This document shows, piece by piece, positions 54,133 through 62,348 of a stretch of DNA of 64,000 nt (the stretch's first letter is position 1; every line of letters starts with the position of its first letter). Position numbers and translations under genes: made by a program. Under the pieces are notes generated by a model. The model was not told the origin of the DNA. It saw nothing but the letters and a program-made list of their open reading frames with translations, and did not search any database. The stretch is from Janthinobacterium tructae (GTDB taxonomy: Bacteria; Pseudomonadota; Gammaproteobacteria; Burkholderiales; Burkholderiaceae_D). The stretch lies in NCBI RefSeq assembly GCF_006517255.1, contig NZ_CP041185.1, forward strand, positions 5,890,001-5,954,000. Direction: 5' to 3'.

Positions 54133-55001
54133 AGCCGGTTTGTTCTGCCCTTGGTGTAGCGCGCTCGCATGTTTCGCAAATGTTGATTCGGCCGGCCGAC
54201 TGGGTCGATGGCCGCACTGTACAAACGTTCCATCAACCTGCTGACGCGATCCTGGTCGACGCGGTGCGCGCCGAGATCACCGCATTGCCAACGTATGGCT
54301 ATCGCCGTGCAGGCGCTCTGGTCAATCGAACACGCGCATTGATGGGGCTGCAAACGATCAACCATAAGCGCTTTTACCGGGTGATGAAACAGAACTCTCT
54401 ACTGCTGCCCAAAGCACCTAAACGGCCCGTCAGTAGCCGCGTGCACGACGGTGTGGTGTCGGTGGCCGAATCGAACCAACGCTGGTGTTCCGACGGTTTC
54501 GAGATCGCCTGCGACAACGGCGAAGTGGTGACCGGCGTGTTCATGAAGGACTGCTGTGATCGTGAAATCATCGCGTGGCGGGCGTGGGCTGAACGTGGGT
54601 TGCCTGGCGAACCGGTACGTGACATGTTGGTGGAAGCGGTGGAAGCGCGATTTGGCCAGGCCAGTGTCGGATCGACCCGGCTGGAATTCTTGAGCGACAA
54701 CGGTGGCGCCTACCGGGCCCATGAAACGCACGCCTTGGTGCGCGCACTTGGGATTGAACCGGTGCACACGCCGGTATGCAGCCCGCAGTCGAACGGCATT
54801 GCTGAAAGCTTCGTGAACACGTTTAAACGAGACTATGTGAACTTGATGGACCGCAGCAGCGCAGAAATCGTTCTGGCTCAATTGCCAGACGCCTTTATGC
54901 ACTTCAACGAGGTCCATCCGCATTCGTCGCTGAAATGGAAATCGCCTCGCATGTTCAGGAGGGAGCTGGCGCGCCGGGCTCAGGAAAGTGGCGCTAACTA
55001 A
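54090..55001 (+). CDS. IS2-like transposase OrfB (DDE integrase)
   Basis: The frame is open from 54090, which is in -1 relation to OrfA at the A_AAA_AAG site, so it is most likely made as OrfAB. It encodes an rve-type integrase with the catalytic residues in [10 protein letters not shown] (Asp), [11 protein letters not shown] (Asp) and [19 protein letters not shown] (Glu), the order and spacing of IS3 DDE transposases. The end [17 protein letters not shown] is typical of the IS2 group. It seems functional. Confidence 0.9.
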   Translation: MDCALALVGQGRPVKPVCSALGVARSHVSQMLIRPADWVDGRTVQTFHQPADAILVDAVRAEITALPTYGYRRAGALVNRTRALMGLQTINHKRFYRVMKQNSLLLPKAPKRPVSSRVHDGVVSVAESNQRWCSDGFEIACDNGEVVTGVFMKDCCDREIIAWRAWAERGLPGEPVRDMLVEAVEARFGQASVGSTRLEFLSDNGGAYRAHETHALVRALGIEPVHTPVCSPQSNGIAESFVNTFKRDYVNLMDRSSAEIVLAQLPDAFMHFNEVHPHSSLKWKSPRMFRRELARRAQESGAN

Positions 55002-55237
55002 ACGATTGGCTGTGTCTGGTTATACGGGGGCAAGATCACTTTTAGTTTTTGATGCACCGATCTTACGTGGGTTGAATGTCAGTTTTTGTCAGTATCTGTT
55101 CGGTATCTGGCCCTTGCTCCATCTCGCGCCCGCACGGTGCTTTCTGCTTTGACTTCTGAAAAATTCCTCCATGTCTACCTTGTCTGTTCAGAAGTACTGT
55201 GTAAAAATACAGTGTCAACTTTCAAAAAGGACACCTC

Positions 55238-55630
55238 ATGATCAAAGGCAGTTGCTGCTGTGGTTCGGTAAAGTTTGAATTGGCATCACCCCCAAGCATG
55301 ATGGGCATGTGCCACTGTTCTCGGTGTCGGAAGGCCGGAGCGAGTGCCTTGGCCTTTGTTGATAAGAATTCTTTTACTTTGCTGGAGGGGCGAGAATTTA
55401 TTCAACGATATGAACCAGAGCCTCCATTTAAATATGCAAGAACTTTTTGCAAGAATTGCGGAACTTCGTTGGGGGAAATTGGTTCAGAGAATGATTCATT
55501 TCCAATATCAGTTAACTGCCTGGATGATGACCCTGAGGTAAGAATACAATTTCATGTTTATGTTGGCTCCAAGCCTGCATGGTATGCAATTTGTGACAAT
55601 GCAAAACAGTTTCAAGAAAGTCCAACATAA
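55238..55630 (+). CDS. GFA/CENP-V family protein
   Basis: A 130-residue protein of the GFA (glutathione-dependent formaldehyde-activating enzyme-like) family. Zinc ligands are in CCCGSVKFEL, CHCSRCRK and CKNCGTSLG. The role of most members, including glutathione-S-hydroxymethyl transfer, is not well proven. AAAGGA precedes the ATG. A symmetrical terminator follows directly. The 200-base gap upstream to the IS holds nothing clear. Confidence 0.88.
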   Translation: MIKGSCCCGSVKFELASPPSMMGMCHCSRCRKAGASALAFVDKNSFTLLEGREFIQRYEPEPPFKYARTFCKNCGTSLGEIGSENDSFPISVNCLDDDPEVRIQFHVYVGSKPAWYAICDNAKQFQESPT

Positions 55631-55633
55631 ATA

Positions 55634-55664
55634 AAAAAAAGCCAGTCAGTTGACTGGTTTTTTT
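55634..55664. terminator. Bidirectional terminator after the GFA gene
   Basis: AAAAAAA-GCCAGTCA, a short loop, TGACTGG-TTTTTTT: a 7-bp stem with an A run before and a T run after, so it can work on both strands, also for the cytochrome gene that converges on it. Confidence 0.85.
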
Positions 55665-55717
55665 ATCGCACTCTTGATATTTCGAAGAATGTCGATGTTC
55701 GTTTAATGTCGCCGCAT

Positions 55718-55779
55718 CCTGCGTGTGAGATTTGAAGCGCCGGGCCTGCCGGCCCAGCCCGATCCGAATTTTCCAACTG
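55718..55779 (-). repeat. tRNA-Ser-like hairpin element, degenerate copy 2
   Basis: CCTGCGTGTGAGATTTGAAG followed by a GC hairpin and GATCCGAATTTTCCAAC. It matches copy 1 (about 52743-52802) base for base at most positions, with substitutions in the stem that keep part of the pairing, but lacks the acceptor-like end. Confidence 0.55.
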
Positions 55780-55807
55780 CAACTTCGCGACCGATCTTGT
55801 TTGAAAA

Positions 55808-56191
55808 TCATCGATTCTTCAAAATCACACCACTCATGTATTGATTCAAGTCGCGAAAATCCTGAACCTTCCATGCGTACGGCGATATTCTTACGCCATT
55901 TTCTCGCAAAGTTTTTGGAATCAAGTCGCCATTCGGGCGAAGTATGACTGATGAAATAATAACGCCCGGATAATCTTTCAGACGTTTTTTGAAGGCGGAG
56001 GTTGTAAGGTCAGGTGTGGAAGGATTGCTTTTATTCGCCAGTGGGCCGGTTCCCTTGATATCTGTTCCATGGCACATGGAGCATCGCTGTATATAGAGAT
56101 TTTTACCGTTGATATTGTCCGCGAAGGATGGTGGTGCCTGAATTGGCGATAGCATTCCTAGCGAGGCGATGAATGATATTTTGATTTTCAT
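55808..56191 (-). CDS. Small c-type cytochrome
   Basis: A 127-residue secreted protein. The signal peptide (KIKISFIASLGMLSPIQA, AxA-like site before DNING) is followed by one haem-binding motif CSMCH at 37-41 and a C-terminal region with a possible Met ligand (QYMSGVI). It is a mono-haem cytochrome c of class I type, periplasmic. Partners are not evident from the neighbours. The ATG at 56191 gives the best signal peptide; 56203 is another option. It is AT-richer than its surroundings. Confidence 0.8.
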   Translation of the reverse strand: MKIKISFIASLGMLSPIQAPPSFADNINGKNLYIQRCSMCHGTDIKGTGPLANKSNPSTPDLTTSAFKKRLKDYPGVIISSVILRPNGDLIPKTLRENGVRISPYAWKVQDFRDLNQYMSGVILKNR

Positions 56192-56393
56192 GTAGTCTTG
56201 CATCAATAAAATCTGAGTCAACTATTATATCTGCCGTTGTTTGGCTGCACCAGTTTAGTGATTCAGGAGCGAAATTATGCTGCCAGTGCTAAGGCGGCGT
56301 CGCGTGGCTCCGCTTATCTCCTCGGTTGAGCCGGCTACTACGACGTCCAGTACCTCTGCTCGTGTGCAATGCCATGGAATGACCCCGATGTGC

Positions 56394-56789
56394 TCATGTA
56401 TGCGCCATCGGCCCCTTGTTGATGGGGACGAACACTACCCATTTCTTTTGTATCGTGGGCTTTACGGTCTGGTCGCAACTTACAGCAACATTCGGTCCAG
56501 ACAGGCCATGGCTCTTCGGAACCCATTTCACGCGCAGAGATCCCGCACATTTGGCCACCAGAATCTTCCGGTTCGGCTCCATGGCTTGCCACTTTGTTCC
56601 ATTTTTTAGATTCTCTGCTGCAATGAACTGTACCGCAGCCTCCCTTATCTCAAACAATCCATGTATGTCACCTCGTGTCCTATCCTCGTCAAGCGTGCTG
56701 GCAAACACCGATGAGGCACCCGCAGCAAGAAAAAAGGCGCCAGCAATGGTGGTGTTCACGCGTTTATTCAATCGTAACGGTAGCAGCAT
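56394..56789 (-). CDS. Secreted protein, FlgA N-terminal-like
   Basis: A 131-residue protein with a signal peptide (NTTIAGAFFLAAGASSVFAS). The mature part (AAVQFIAAENLKNGTKWQAM, then LVAKCAGSLRVKWVP, GPNVAVSCDQT and KKWVVFVPI) resembles the N-terminal domain of the flagellar P-ring chaperone FlgA, but the C-terminal SAF domain is missing and no flagellar gene is near. AAGG lies in front of the ATG at 56789. An assignment to the FlgA family is tentative. The 172 bases to the cytochrome gene hold nothing recognised. Confidence 0.5.
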   Translation of the reverse strand: MLLPLRLNKRVNTTIAGAFFLAAGASSVFASTLDEDRTRGDIHGLFEIREAAVQFIAAENLKNGTKWQAMEPNRKILVAKCAGSLRVKWVPKSHGLSGPNVAVSCDQTVKPTIQKKWVVFVPINKGPMAHT

Positions 56790-57019
56790 ATTTATAATCC
56801 TTGCCAAGTTTGTTTTTTATCGGATAAGTTTCAGCGTGCCTGCTTGCGTGACCTGGCCGCTTCGGTCTTGCTGAGCGTTAAATGCGGGCATGCATCTTGT
56901 CTACGGCGCGACTGGAGCCTCATGACGCGCCAGCCTCTGCCCGCAAGACAGAACCGCCTATTGCGCCATTATTTGGCAGAAGCGGTTTCCCATACGGATC
57001 TCTTTACACTCGTGAACCA

Positions 57020-57427
57020 ATGAAAAACATCACTGTCGAATACCGTCATAACTTTCCTCTTGATCCGGCGGATGTCGTTCGCGTGTTCGATCACTCCGGC
57101 ATCAAGCGGCCCACAGGCGAGCTCCCGAGAATTGCGCGCATGTTTGCCGCGCCTTGCCTGTTGCTGTCGGCATGGGTGGATGGCGAGCTTGTGGGACTGG
57201 CCCGGTCGCTGACCGACCATGCGTATTGCTGCTATCTCTCGGACCTGGCCGTCGACAAGCACTACCAGGGCCTGGGTATCGGCAAGGAGCTGGTCAAGCG
57301 TACCCAGGCCATCATCGGCGATGAAGTGTCCCTGATATTGCTCTCCGCTCCCGATGCCATGTCCTACTATCCTACGCTCGGTTTTGAACTCGCCGGCAAT
57401 GCATACGTCATTCGGCGCAAACATTGA
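57020..57427 (+). CDS. GNAT family N-acetyltransferase
   Basis: A 135-residue acetyltransferase. The acetyl-CoA-binding motif A is VDKHYQGLGIGKELVKRTQ and the C-terminal motif B is PDAMSYYPTLGFELAG. The substrate is unknown. The ATG at 57020 begins the domain; an open frame upstream to 56882 has no support. The following gene starts about 30 bases later. Confidence 0.85.
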   Translation: MKNITVEYRHNFPLDPADVVRVFDHSGIKRPTGELPRIARMFAAPCLLLSAWVDGELVGLARSLTDHAYCCYLSDLAVDKHYQGLGIGKELVKRTQAIIGDEVSLILLSAPDAMSYYPTLGFELAGNAYVIRRKH

Positions 57428-57457
57428 GTGAGCGCTTACAAGAACTCTTGCACCCTT

Positions 57458-57928
57458 ATGATACCTGTCTACACCCTCGCCGAAGCCCTGGCACAAGACC
57501 CCGCTCGCGTCACCAGGACGCAATCGCTCACCCTCGACAGTGCCAAGCCCCTCATGGGACTGAAAGGCAGGCACGGCCTGTTTGCCTCGGACGCATGGTG
57601 GGACAGCATCAAAGCCGGCCGCATCCAGACGCAAACGGTGACGGTCAGCATCGAACGCACGTATTTCGCGGGCCAGGACAGCCGCCGTGGCGATCAGATC
57701 AACAGCTTCACCCTGCGCCTGGCTGACGGTTCGACAGTCAACGAAAGCATCTATACGCACCGCAAGCAGGACATCGCGCTGTTCGTGCCCGGCGCCATGG
57801 TGACGATGGTGTATGCGCTGGACGAACTCAAGGAACAGCCGGCTTCGGATGGCAGTGTCAATGTCGCGCGTATCGTGCTGGAAGTGTACTGCGCTTTGCC
57901 GCCACTCCGCCCATCTGCGCAGAATTGA
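57458..57928 (+). CDS. Conserved hypothetical protein
   Basis: A 156-residue soluble protein (MIPVYTLAEALAQDPARVTR start) that I do not recognise. The pattern SFTLRLADGSTVNESIYTHR followed by LFVPGAMVTMVYALDELK suggests a beta-rich fold. Codon use fits the chromosome. Two starts are possible (GTG at 57428, ATG at 57458); neither has a strong ribosome site. Confidence 0.6.
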   Translation: MIPVYTLAEALAQDPARVTRTQSLTLDSAKPLMGLKGRHGLFASDAWWDSIKAGRIQTQTVTVSIERTYFAGQDSRRGDQINSFTLRLADGSTVNESIYTHRKQDIALFVPGAMVTMVYALDELKEQPASDGSVNVARIVLEVYCALPPLRPSAQN

Positions 57929-58022
57929 TCCCGAACAAGTTTCCTGCCGAAATTCGTTTGACCGCCCCCCGCGCCAGGTCTAGAGTCGTCGACGAGACCT
58001 CAACCGACTGCATCCCCACGCC

Positions 58023-58220
58023 ATGGCCAAGCCTTTTCCCTTGAACCCCAAGAATCCCGAACGCATCTGCTGGGGTTGTGACAAGTATTGCCCGCCGGAC
58101 GCCATGCGCTGCGGCAATGGTTCCGAACGCACGCAGCATCCTATCGAGCTGTTTGGGGAAGGCTGGAATGACTGGGGGCTGGCGGCCGCTGACAAGAAAG
58201 AGGACGAAAGCAAGCCTTAA
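58023..58220 (+). CDS. DUF3079 family protein
   Basis: A 65-residue protein with KPFPLNPKNPERICWGCDKY and CPPDAMRCGNGSERTQHP, the full DUF3079 pattern with four Cys that probably bind a metal. The end WNDWGLAA is also typical. Function unknown; found mainly in betaproteobacteria and related groups. Confidence 0.85.
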   Translation: MAKPFPLNPKNPERICWGCDKYCPPDAMRCGNGSERTQHPIELFGEGWNDWGLAAADKKEDESKP

Positions 58221-58283
58221 GGCAAGCGCACCACGCGGCGCGGCGCTACAATTCCCCATCGCACCAGCGCTGAGAAAATCACC

Positions 58284-58778
58284 ATGCAAGAAACCCTGTC
58301 CCGCTGGCTGGCAAGCAGTGCCGGTGACTACACCTTGGTCGAACACCCGGCCGTGCACACCATCGATGAAGCACTGAACCACGTGCCGGCCATGTCCGGC
58401 CTGATGGTGAAAAACCTGTTCGTGCGCGACGAGAAGGGCCGGTGGCATTTTCTCGTCATCGTGCCGTTCGACAAGCGCATTGACCTGGCTGCACTGGGGC
58501 GCTTGCTGACGGTCAGCAAGTTGAGCATGGCCTCGCCCGAGCGCCTGCTGCAGCACCTGGGCATCACCCCCGGCTCCGTCAGCCTGTTTGCCTTACTGAA
58601 TGACAGCGCGCACACGGTGGAACTGGTGCTGGACCAGGCCGTATGGGAAGCTGATTCTATGCAAGCACATCCGCTGCGCAACGCGGCCACGGTGGCGCTG
58701 TCGCATGCCACCTTGGCCAGTTTCCTGGTGCATACGGGGCACGTGCCGCGCATCGTGACGGTGCCGGCGGCTGATTAA
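58284..58778 (+). CDS. YbaK/ProX-type aminoacyl-tRNA deacylase
   Basis: A 164-residue single-domain protein of the YbaK/prolyl-tRNA-synthetase-associated domain family (VEHPAVHTIDEALNH, MVKNLFVRDEKGRWHFLVIV, TPGSVSLFALLNDSAHTVEL). Free-standing members such as ProXp-ala clear alanine from mischarged tRNA-Pro. The conserved Lys in MVKNLF is present. It lies alone, convergent with a transporter remnant. Confidence 0.85.
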   Translation: MQETLSRWLASSAGDYTLVEHPAVHTIDEALNHVPAMSGLMVKNLFVRDEKGRWHFLVIVPFDKRIDLAALGRLLTVSKLSMASPERLLQHLGITPGSVSLFALLNDSAHTVELVLDQAVWEADSMQAHPLRNAATVALSHATLASFLVHTGHVPRIVTVPAAD

Positions 58779-58787
58779 ACGGTCGCC

Positions 58788-59322
58788 TCAGTGCCCGGCT
58801 ACGGGCGCGCCGCCGCTGCGCCGTCCCGGCCGGAAACCGTGCGCGCTGGCCGACCAGGCGACCGTGAAAGCCAGCACCAGCAACGCCACCATGGCCCAGG
58901 GAAAGGCGCCCGCGCCCCAGGTTTCCAGCAGGGCGCCACCCACCACGCCCGCGGCTGCAATCGCCCCATTCCACGCCACCACATTCATCGACAAGGCCAC
59001 GTCGGCGCCGAAGACGAGCCGGACCAGGTCGATGCGCCCCGTCAATCCGGCAGGGGCCACGAACGGGGCGATGGAGGTGTAGAGAATGTTGTGCGCAAGC
59101 ATTCAGGTGATGACGACGGCCAGCAAGGGGCGCACGCCCGGCGTCGTGAAAACGCGGCGCAGGGGCAGGCGCTCATGGACGGATAGTCCCGGATAGTCCG
59201 GCACCTTCGCCTGTATCCAGGCGATCATGAATAACGTCAGGGCGGAAATGATCCAGAACGCGGCGCGCCAGACGACCAGCGAACCGAGCCGGGTATCCAG
59301 CCGCGTGCCTGGCTAGGCGCTA
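58788..59322 (-). pseudogene. Remnant of an MFS transporter (DHA-type) gene
   Basis: Reading leftward from about 59322, the frame encodes TRLGSLVVWRAAFWIISALT and LPLRRVFTTPGVRPLLAVVI, then a TGA (59103-59105) where family members have Trp, then MLAHNILYTSIAPFVAPAGL. A further jump from LVRLVFG to ADVALSMNVVAWNG lacks about 60 residues that are normally present. The first half of the gene is missing altogether. Intact relatives have about 390-400 residues and 12 membrane segments. The remnant is certainly non-functional. Confidence 0.8.
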
Positions 59323-59802
59323 GGCCGTCCAGCGAAACTCCAGCACATCGTCGCCATACTTGTCCGTTTCCCCCGTCGCGGTCCAGCCCAGGTAGCGGTA
59401 AAAGCCGTAGGAGCGCGAAGCGGGATCGCTGGAGCAACCGAGGAACAGCCGTTGGTGGCCCTGCGCGCGCAGTTCCGTCATCACCAATTCCAGCAAGGTC
59501 TTGCCGATGCCCAGTCCTTCGAATTCCGGCAGCAGGGCCAGGACGATGATTTCGCCCGTGTCGCGCGCGCCAAAGCAGTAGCCGACCAGCTGGCCGTCGT
59601 GGTGGCAGACCTGGCCGGGCAGGCTGCCCGAGCGCATCATCTCGGCCCAGGATTCGGCCGTGATGCCCACTTCCGCCAGGCGTTCTCTGGAAACGGCGTT
59701 TTGCCGCGTCTTGCCGCGCAATGCGATAAAGGCCGGGGTGTCGTCCGCCTTGGCGGCATGGAAGGTGATCGATGCTGGATGTGTCGTCATGTCTGCGTTC
59801 AT
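59320..59802 (-). CDS. GNAT family N-acetyltransferase
   Basis: A 160-residue acetyltransferase with motif A in LALLPEFEGLGIGKTLLELV and motif B in SYGFYRYLGWTATGETDK. The N-terminal part (MTTHPASITFHAAKADDTPA) is normal for the family. Starts at 59802 or 59790 are possible. The gene ends at the edge of the MFS remnant and may have been brought next to it by the deletion that removed the transporter's N-terminal half. Confidence 0.85.
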   Translation of the reverse strand: MNADMTTHPASITFHAAKADDTPAFIALRGKTRQNAVSRERLAEVGITAESWAEMMRSGSLPGQVCHHDGQLVGYCFGARDTGEIIVLALLPEFEGLGIGKTLLELVMTELRAQGHQRLFLGCSSDPASRSYGFYRYLGWTATGETDKYGDDVLEFRWTA

Positions 59803-59837
59803 TGTTCGATGGTGGTGAAGGATTGACTCCCCAGGAT

Positions 59838-60497
59838 TTATTCCCAGGATTTGCGCATGATGCGCGCATGGCGCTGCCAGTCATATGCTTTTACATTGTC
59901 GATGGCCTGCTGGCCGGAATTGCCGCTATCGATGATTTCATCCTTGACGATGATCAAGTCGTTCTTATCACTCAAGCGGTATTCCCGATAGCGCTCGCAA
60001 TCCTGTGCGCGCCGGGCGATGGTAATTAATTTGCTGGCCCTCCATGCATAGCTGTCCTCATAAAAGCATTGCGCCGCGCAGCCGCAATTGGCGATGCCGC
60101 CTTCGATTCTCTGGTCGGCTATGTTGATTTCCAGATTCGGAATCGCCGATAAGGGCGCGTTGAAACTGTATTGCCGCGCTGGCGCATCCCACAGCCACAC
60201 ATCGGAACAGCGGACGCGTCCCTGGCTATCCGTGTAACCGGTCACCCACAGGTCGGCATGGCCGTCGAAATTCATGTCCAGCAGCAGCGCATGCAAGTTG
60301 CCCGTGCCGCTGCTGCTGCAGCTGCCAGCTATCCACTGCTTGCCGATTTTTAGCCGGTAAGTCTGCTTTTCATCGTGATTGACATAGCGGATATCGGCCG
60401 CTTGCCGCACTTTGCCTGTCGCGGCTTTGTCCAGGTGCAGCGTGGCGCCATAAGCCGCGGTGGAAATTAGGGATAAAAGCAAAACAATCAGTTTCAT
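59838..60497 (-). CDS. Secreted XAC2610-related protein
   Basis: A 219-residue protein with a clear signal peptide (MKLIVLLLSLISTAAYGA). The mature part contains LLLDMNFDGHADLWVTGYTD, the calcium-loop-like pattern found in XAC2610/FG-GAP-type bacterial proteins, and six or more Cys that may form disulphides. Likely periplasmic; function unknown. The 120 bases upstream to the next divergent gene hold no obvious regulatory site. Confidence 0.7.
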   Translation of the reverse strand: MKLIVLLLSLISTAAYGATLHLDKAATGKVRQAADIRYVNHDEKQTYRLKIGKQWIAGSCSSSGTGNLHALLLDMNFDGHADLWVTGYTDSQGRVRCSDVWLWDAPARQYSFNAPLSAIPNLEINIADQRIEGGIANCGCAAQCFYEDSYAWRASKLITIARRAQDCERYREYRLSDKNDLIIVKDEIIDSGNSGQQAIDNVKAYDWQRHARIMRKSWE

Positions 60498-60670
60498 GGA
60501 GATATTCTTGGGCTGGCACTTGTCGTTATGCCGGAATTAAACCGTGCGGTGAACGATCATAACGCAGGATTTGGGCAATGCACCACACCGTTCCCACACC
60601 GTTCCTATCGTGCATTCGGCGCGGAACAGTGCTGTGTACAATGCCCAAAATCCCCGAACAAGGAATCTTC

Positions 60671-61327
60671 ATGAGCGTATCGACAGCATCTTTGAATGAA
60701 GCGGGCATCCTCGCTTATAACGACGGCAATTACGCCGAGGCCTTTAAACAATTCGACGCGGCTGCGCGCACCGGCGAACCGGCCGGCCAGCATTTATTGG
60801 CCAGCCTGTATTACCAGGGCCATGGCGTGATGCAAGACGTGCCGAAAGCGGTGGAACTGTTCACGGCGGCGGCGCAAGCGGGTTTTCCCCCATCGCTGGC
60901 CAACCTGGCCCTGATGTATGCAAGCGGCGATGGCGTCGCGCAAGACATGGCGCAATCGCTCGCATATGGGCGCCAGGCGGCCGAGGCGGGCGATGGCCAG
61001 TCGCAATTCAACCTGGCGCAGGCGTACCGCAAGGGTGATGGTGTACCGCAAGACTATGCCGAAGCGGCGTTCTGGTACAAGCAGGCGGCCGAAGCCGGTT
61101 CCCTGTCGGCGCAGAATGAATATGGCTTGCTGTACGCGCAAGGGCAGGGCGTCGAGCTCGATTACGTGCAGGCGTATGCCTGGATCGCCATGCCGGCAGA
61201 GGCCGGCAGCGCGCAATCGATCAAGAACCGCGACCAGTTGCTGGAAATTCTCACGCCCTCACAGCAGCAGGCGGCACGCGCGCTGGCCGCTGAATATGCT
61301 GCGCAGTACGGCGTCAATCCCCACTAA
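60671..61327 (+). CDS. Sel1-repeat (SLR) protein
   Basis: A 218-residue protein with five Sel1-like repeats: units such as LASLYYQGHGVMQDVPKAVE, LALMYASGDGVAQDMAQSLA, LAQAYRKGDGVPQDYAEAAF and YGLLYAQGQGVELDYVQAYA, each about 36 residues. No signal peptide; likely cytoplasmic. Sel1 proteins are protein-interaction scaffolds. AAGGAATCTTC precedes the ATG at 60671. The C-terminal helix (NRDQLLEILTPSQQQAARA) is the usual cap of the family. Confidence 0.85.
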   Translation: MSVSTASLNEAGILAYNDGNYAEAFKQFDAAARTGEPAGQHLLASLYYQGHGVMQDVPKAVELFTAAAQAGFPPSLANLALMYASGDGVAQDMAQSLAYGRQAAEAGDGQSQFNLAQAYRKGDGVPQDYAEAAFWYKQAAEAGSLSAQNEYGLLYAQGQGVELDYVQAYAWIAMPAEAGSAQSIKNRDQLLEILTPSQQQAARALAAEYAAQYGVNPH

Positions 61328-61333
61328 CGGTTG

Positions 61334-62302
61334 TTAGCGGGATTTCGCCGGCAGCTTGCTGAGCACGCCGGCCGCATCGAGTTCATAGCTGTCGAAATCG
61401 CGCGCCAGGAACAATTCACCCGAGTAATGCAGCCGGGCTTCCGCTTCCAGTTCTGCCATGCCGTCCGCATTGTGATAGCGGGCGCTGAAGTGCGTCAAAA
61501 TCAGATTGGGCAGGCGCACAGCTTCGGCAAACTGCGCCACGCGCTGCACGGAACTGTGCGTGGGGCCGGGGCCCACCTTTTGCAGCATCGCTTCCGTGTA
61601 GGTGGCTTCATGCACGAGCAGCTGCGCGCCGGCACAGGCGTCCGTCAGCAACGCTGGCGTGTCGTTGTCGCCGCCGATCACCACCGTGGCGCGCTGCGTT
61701 TCCACCTGGCGGAAGGCGGTGGCGCGCAAGACCGTGCCATCGTCCAGGATCGCATCCTGGCCCGCCTGCAACAGTCCCCAGGCGGGGCCGGGCGGCGCGC
61801 CCGCTGCCTGCAGGGCCGCCTTGTCCAGCTTCCATCTGCTCGTTTCCAGCGCAAAACGGTAGCCGACGCTGGGCGCGCGGTGCGACAGTGCATGGCGCGA
61901 TATGGTCAAGCCCGCTTCCTCATGCACGACTGGCGCGCTGTCCACGTCGATGTGGATCAGCGGATACGTCAAAAATAGTTCCGTGTGCAGCAAGGTCGCG
62001 TCGATCCAGGCCTTGATGGCGGCCGGGGCGATCAGCAGCAGGGGTTTTTTGCGCCCCGTCATCGAGGCGCTGGCCAGCAAGCCCGGCAGGCCATAGCTGT
62101 GGTCGCCATGCACGTGGGTGATGCAGATGCCCACCAGGTCGTGCACGGACAAGGGCAGTCGCTGCAGCCGGTGCTGCGTGGCTTCGCCGCAATCGATCAT
62201 CCACCAGTCGCGGTTGTGCGTGGTTTGCAGGGCCAGCGACGTGACGTTGCGGTGGCGCGTGGGCACGCCGGAAGACGTGCCGAGAAAAGTCAGTTTGAAC
62301 AT
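61334..62302 (-). CDS. rnz: Ribonuclease Z
   Basis: A 322-residue metallo-beta-lactamase fold protein. Key features are FLGTSSGVPTRHRNVTSLAL at the start, the metal motif THVHGDHSYGLPGLLAS, His in SHRAPSVGYRF, VHEATYTEAM and LILTHFSARY. Length and motifs match the short RNase Z (ElaC) form that matures tRNA 3' ends. It is convergent with the Sel1 gene and starts 46 bases before the stop of the amidohydrolase gene. Confidence 0.93.
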   Translation of the reverse strand: MFKLTFLGTSSGVPTRHRNVTSLALQTTHNRDWWMIDCGEATQHRLQRLPLSVHDLVGICITHVHGDHSYGLPGLLASASMTGRKKPLLLIAPAAIKAWIDATLLHTELFLTYPLIHIDVDSAPVVHEEAGLTISRHALSHRAPSVGYRFALETSRWKLDKAALQAAGAPPGPAWGLLQAGQDAILDDGTVLRATAFRQVETQRATVVIGGDNDTPALLTDACAGAQLLVHEATYTEAMLQKVGPGPTHSSVQRVAQFAEAVRLPNLILTHFSARYHNADGMAELEAEARLHYSGELFLARDFDSYELDAAGVLSKLPAKSR

Positions 62303-62348
62303 GCCCGCATTATGCGGCAGGCGTGCCCGCTTGCCAACGCTGCTGGCC

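Larger units (their letters stand above)
53674..55038 (+). mobile_element. IS3-family element, IS2-like
   Basis: About 1365 bases with the two overlapping transposase frames of IS3 elements. The ends are imperfect inverted repeats: left GAGATAGCCCCCTGATTCCC and right (reversed) TGATCTTGCCCCCGTATAAC, both followed by GGACACAGCC or AGACACAGCC. CTTTT is repeated directly outside both ends (53669-53673 and 55039-55043), a 5-bp target duplication as for IS2. The element is intact and sits between an alpha/beta hydrolase gene and its old upstream region. Confidence 0.88.

Noticed and set aside
53649-54365. Upstream extension of the alpha/beta hydrolase into the IS
   Set aside because: It crosses the IS end and runs antisense to the transposase; the hydrolase domain begins at the ATG at 53648.
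56416-56874. Open frame of 152 codons on the plus strand
   Set aside because: Antisense to the FlgA-like gene, which has a signal peptide and a ribosome site; no motif in the plus-strand frame.
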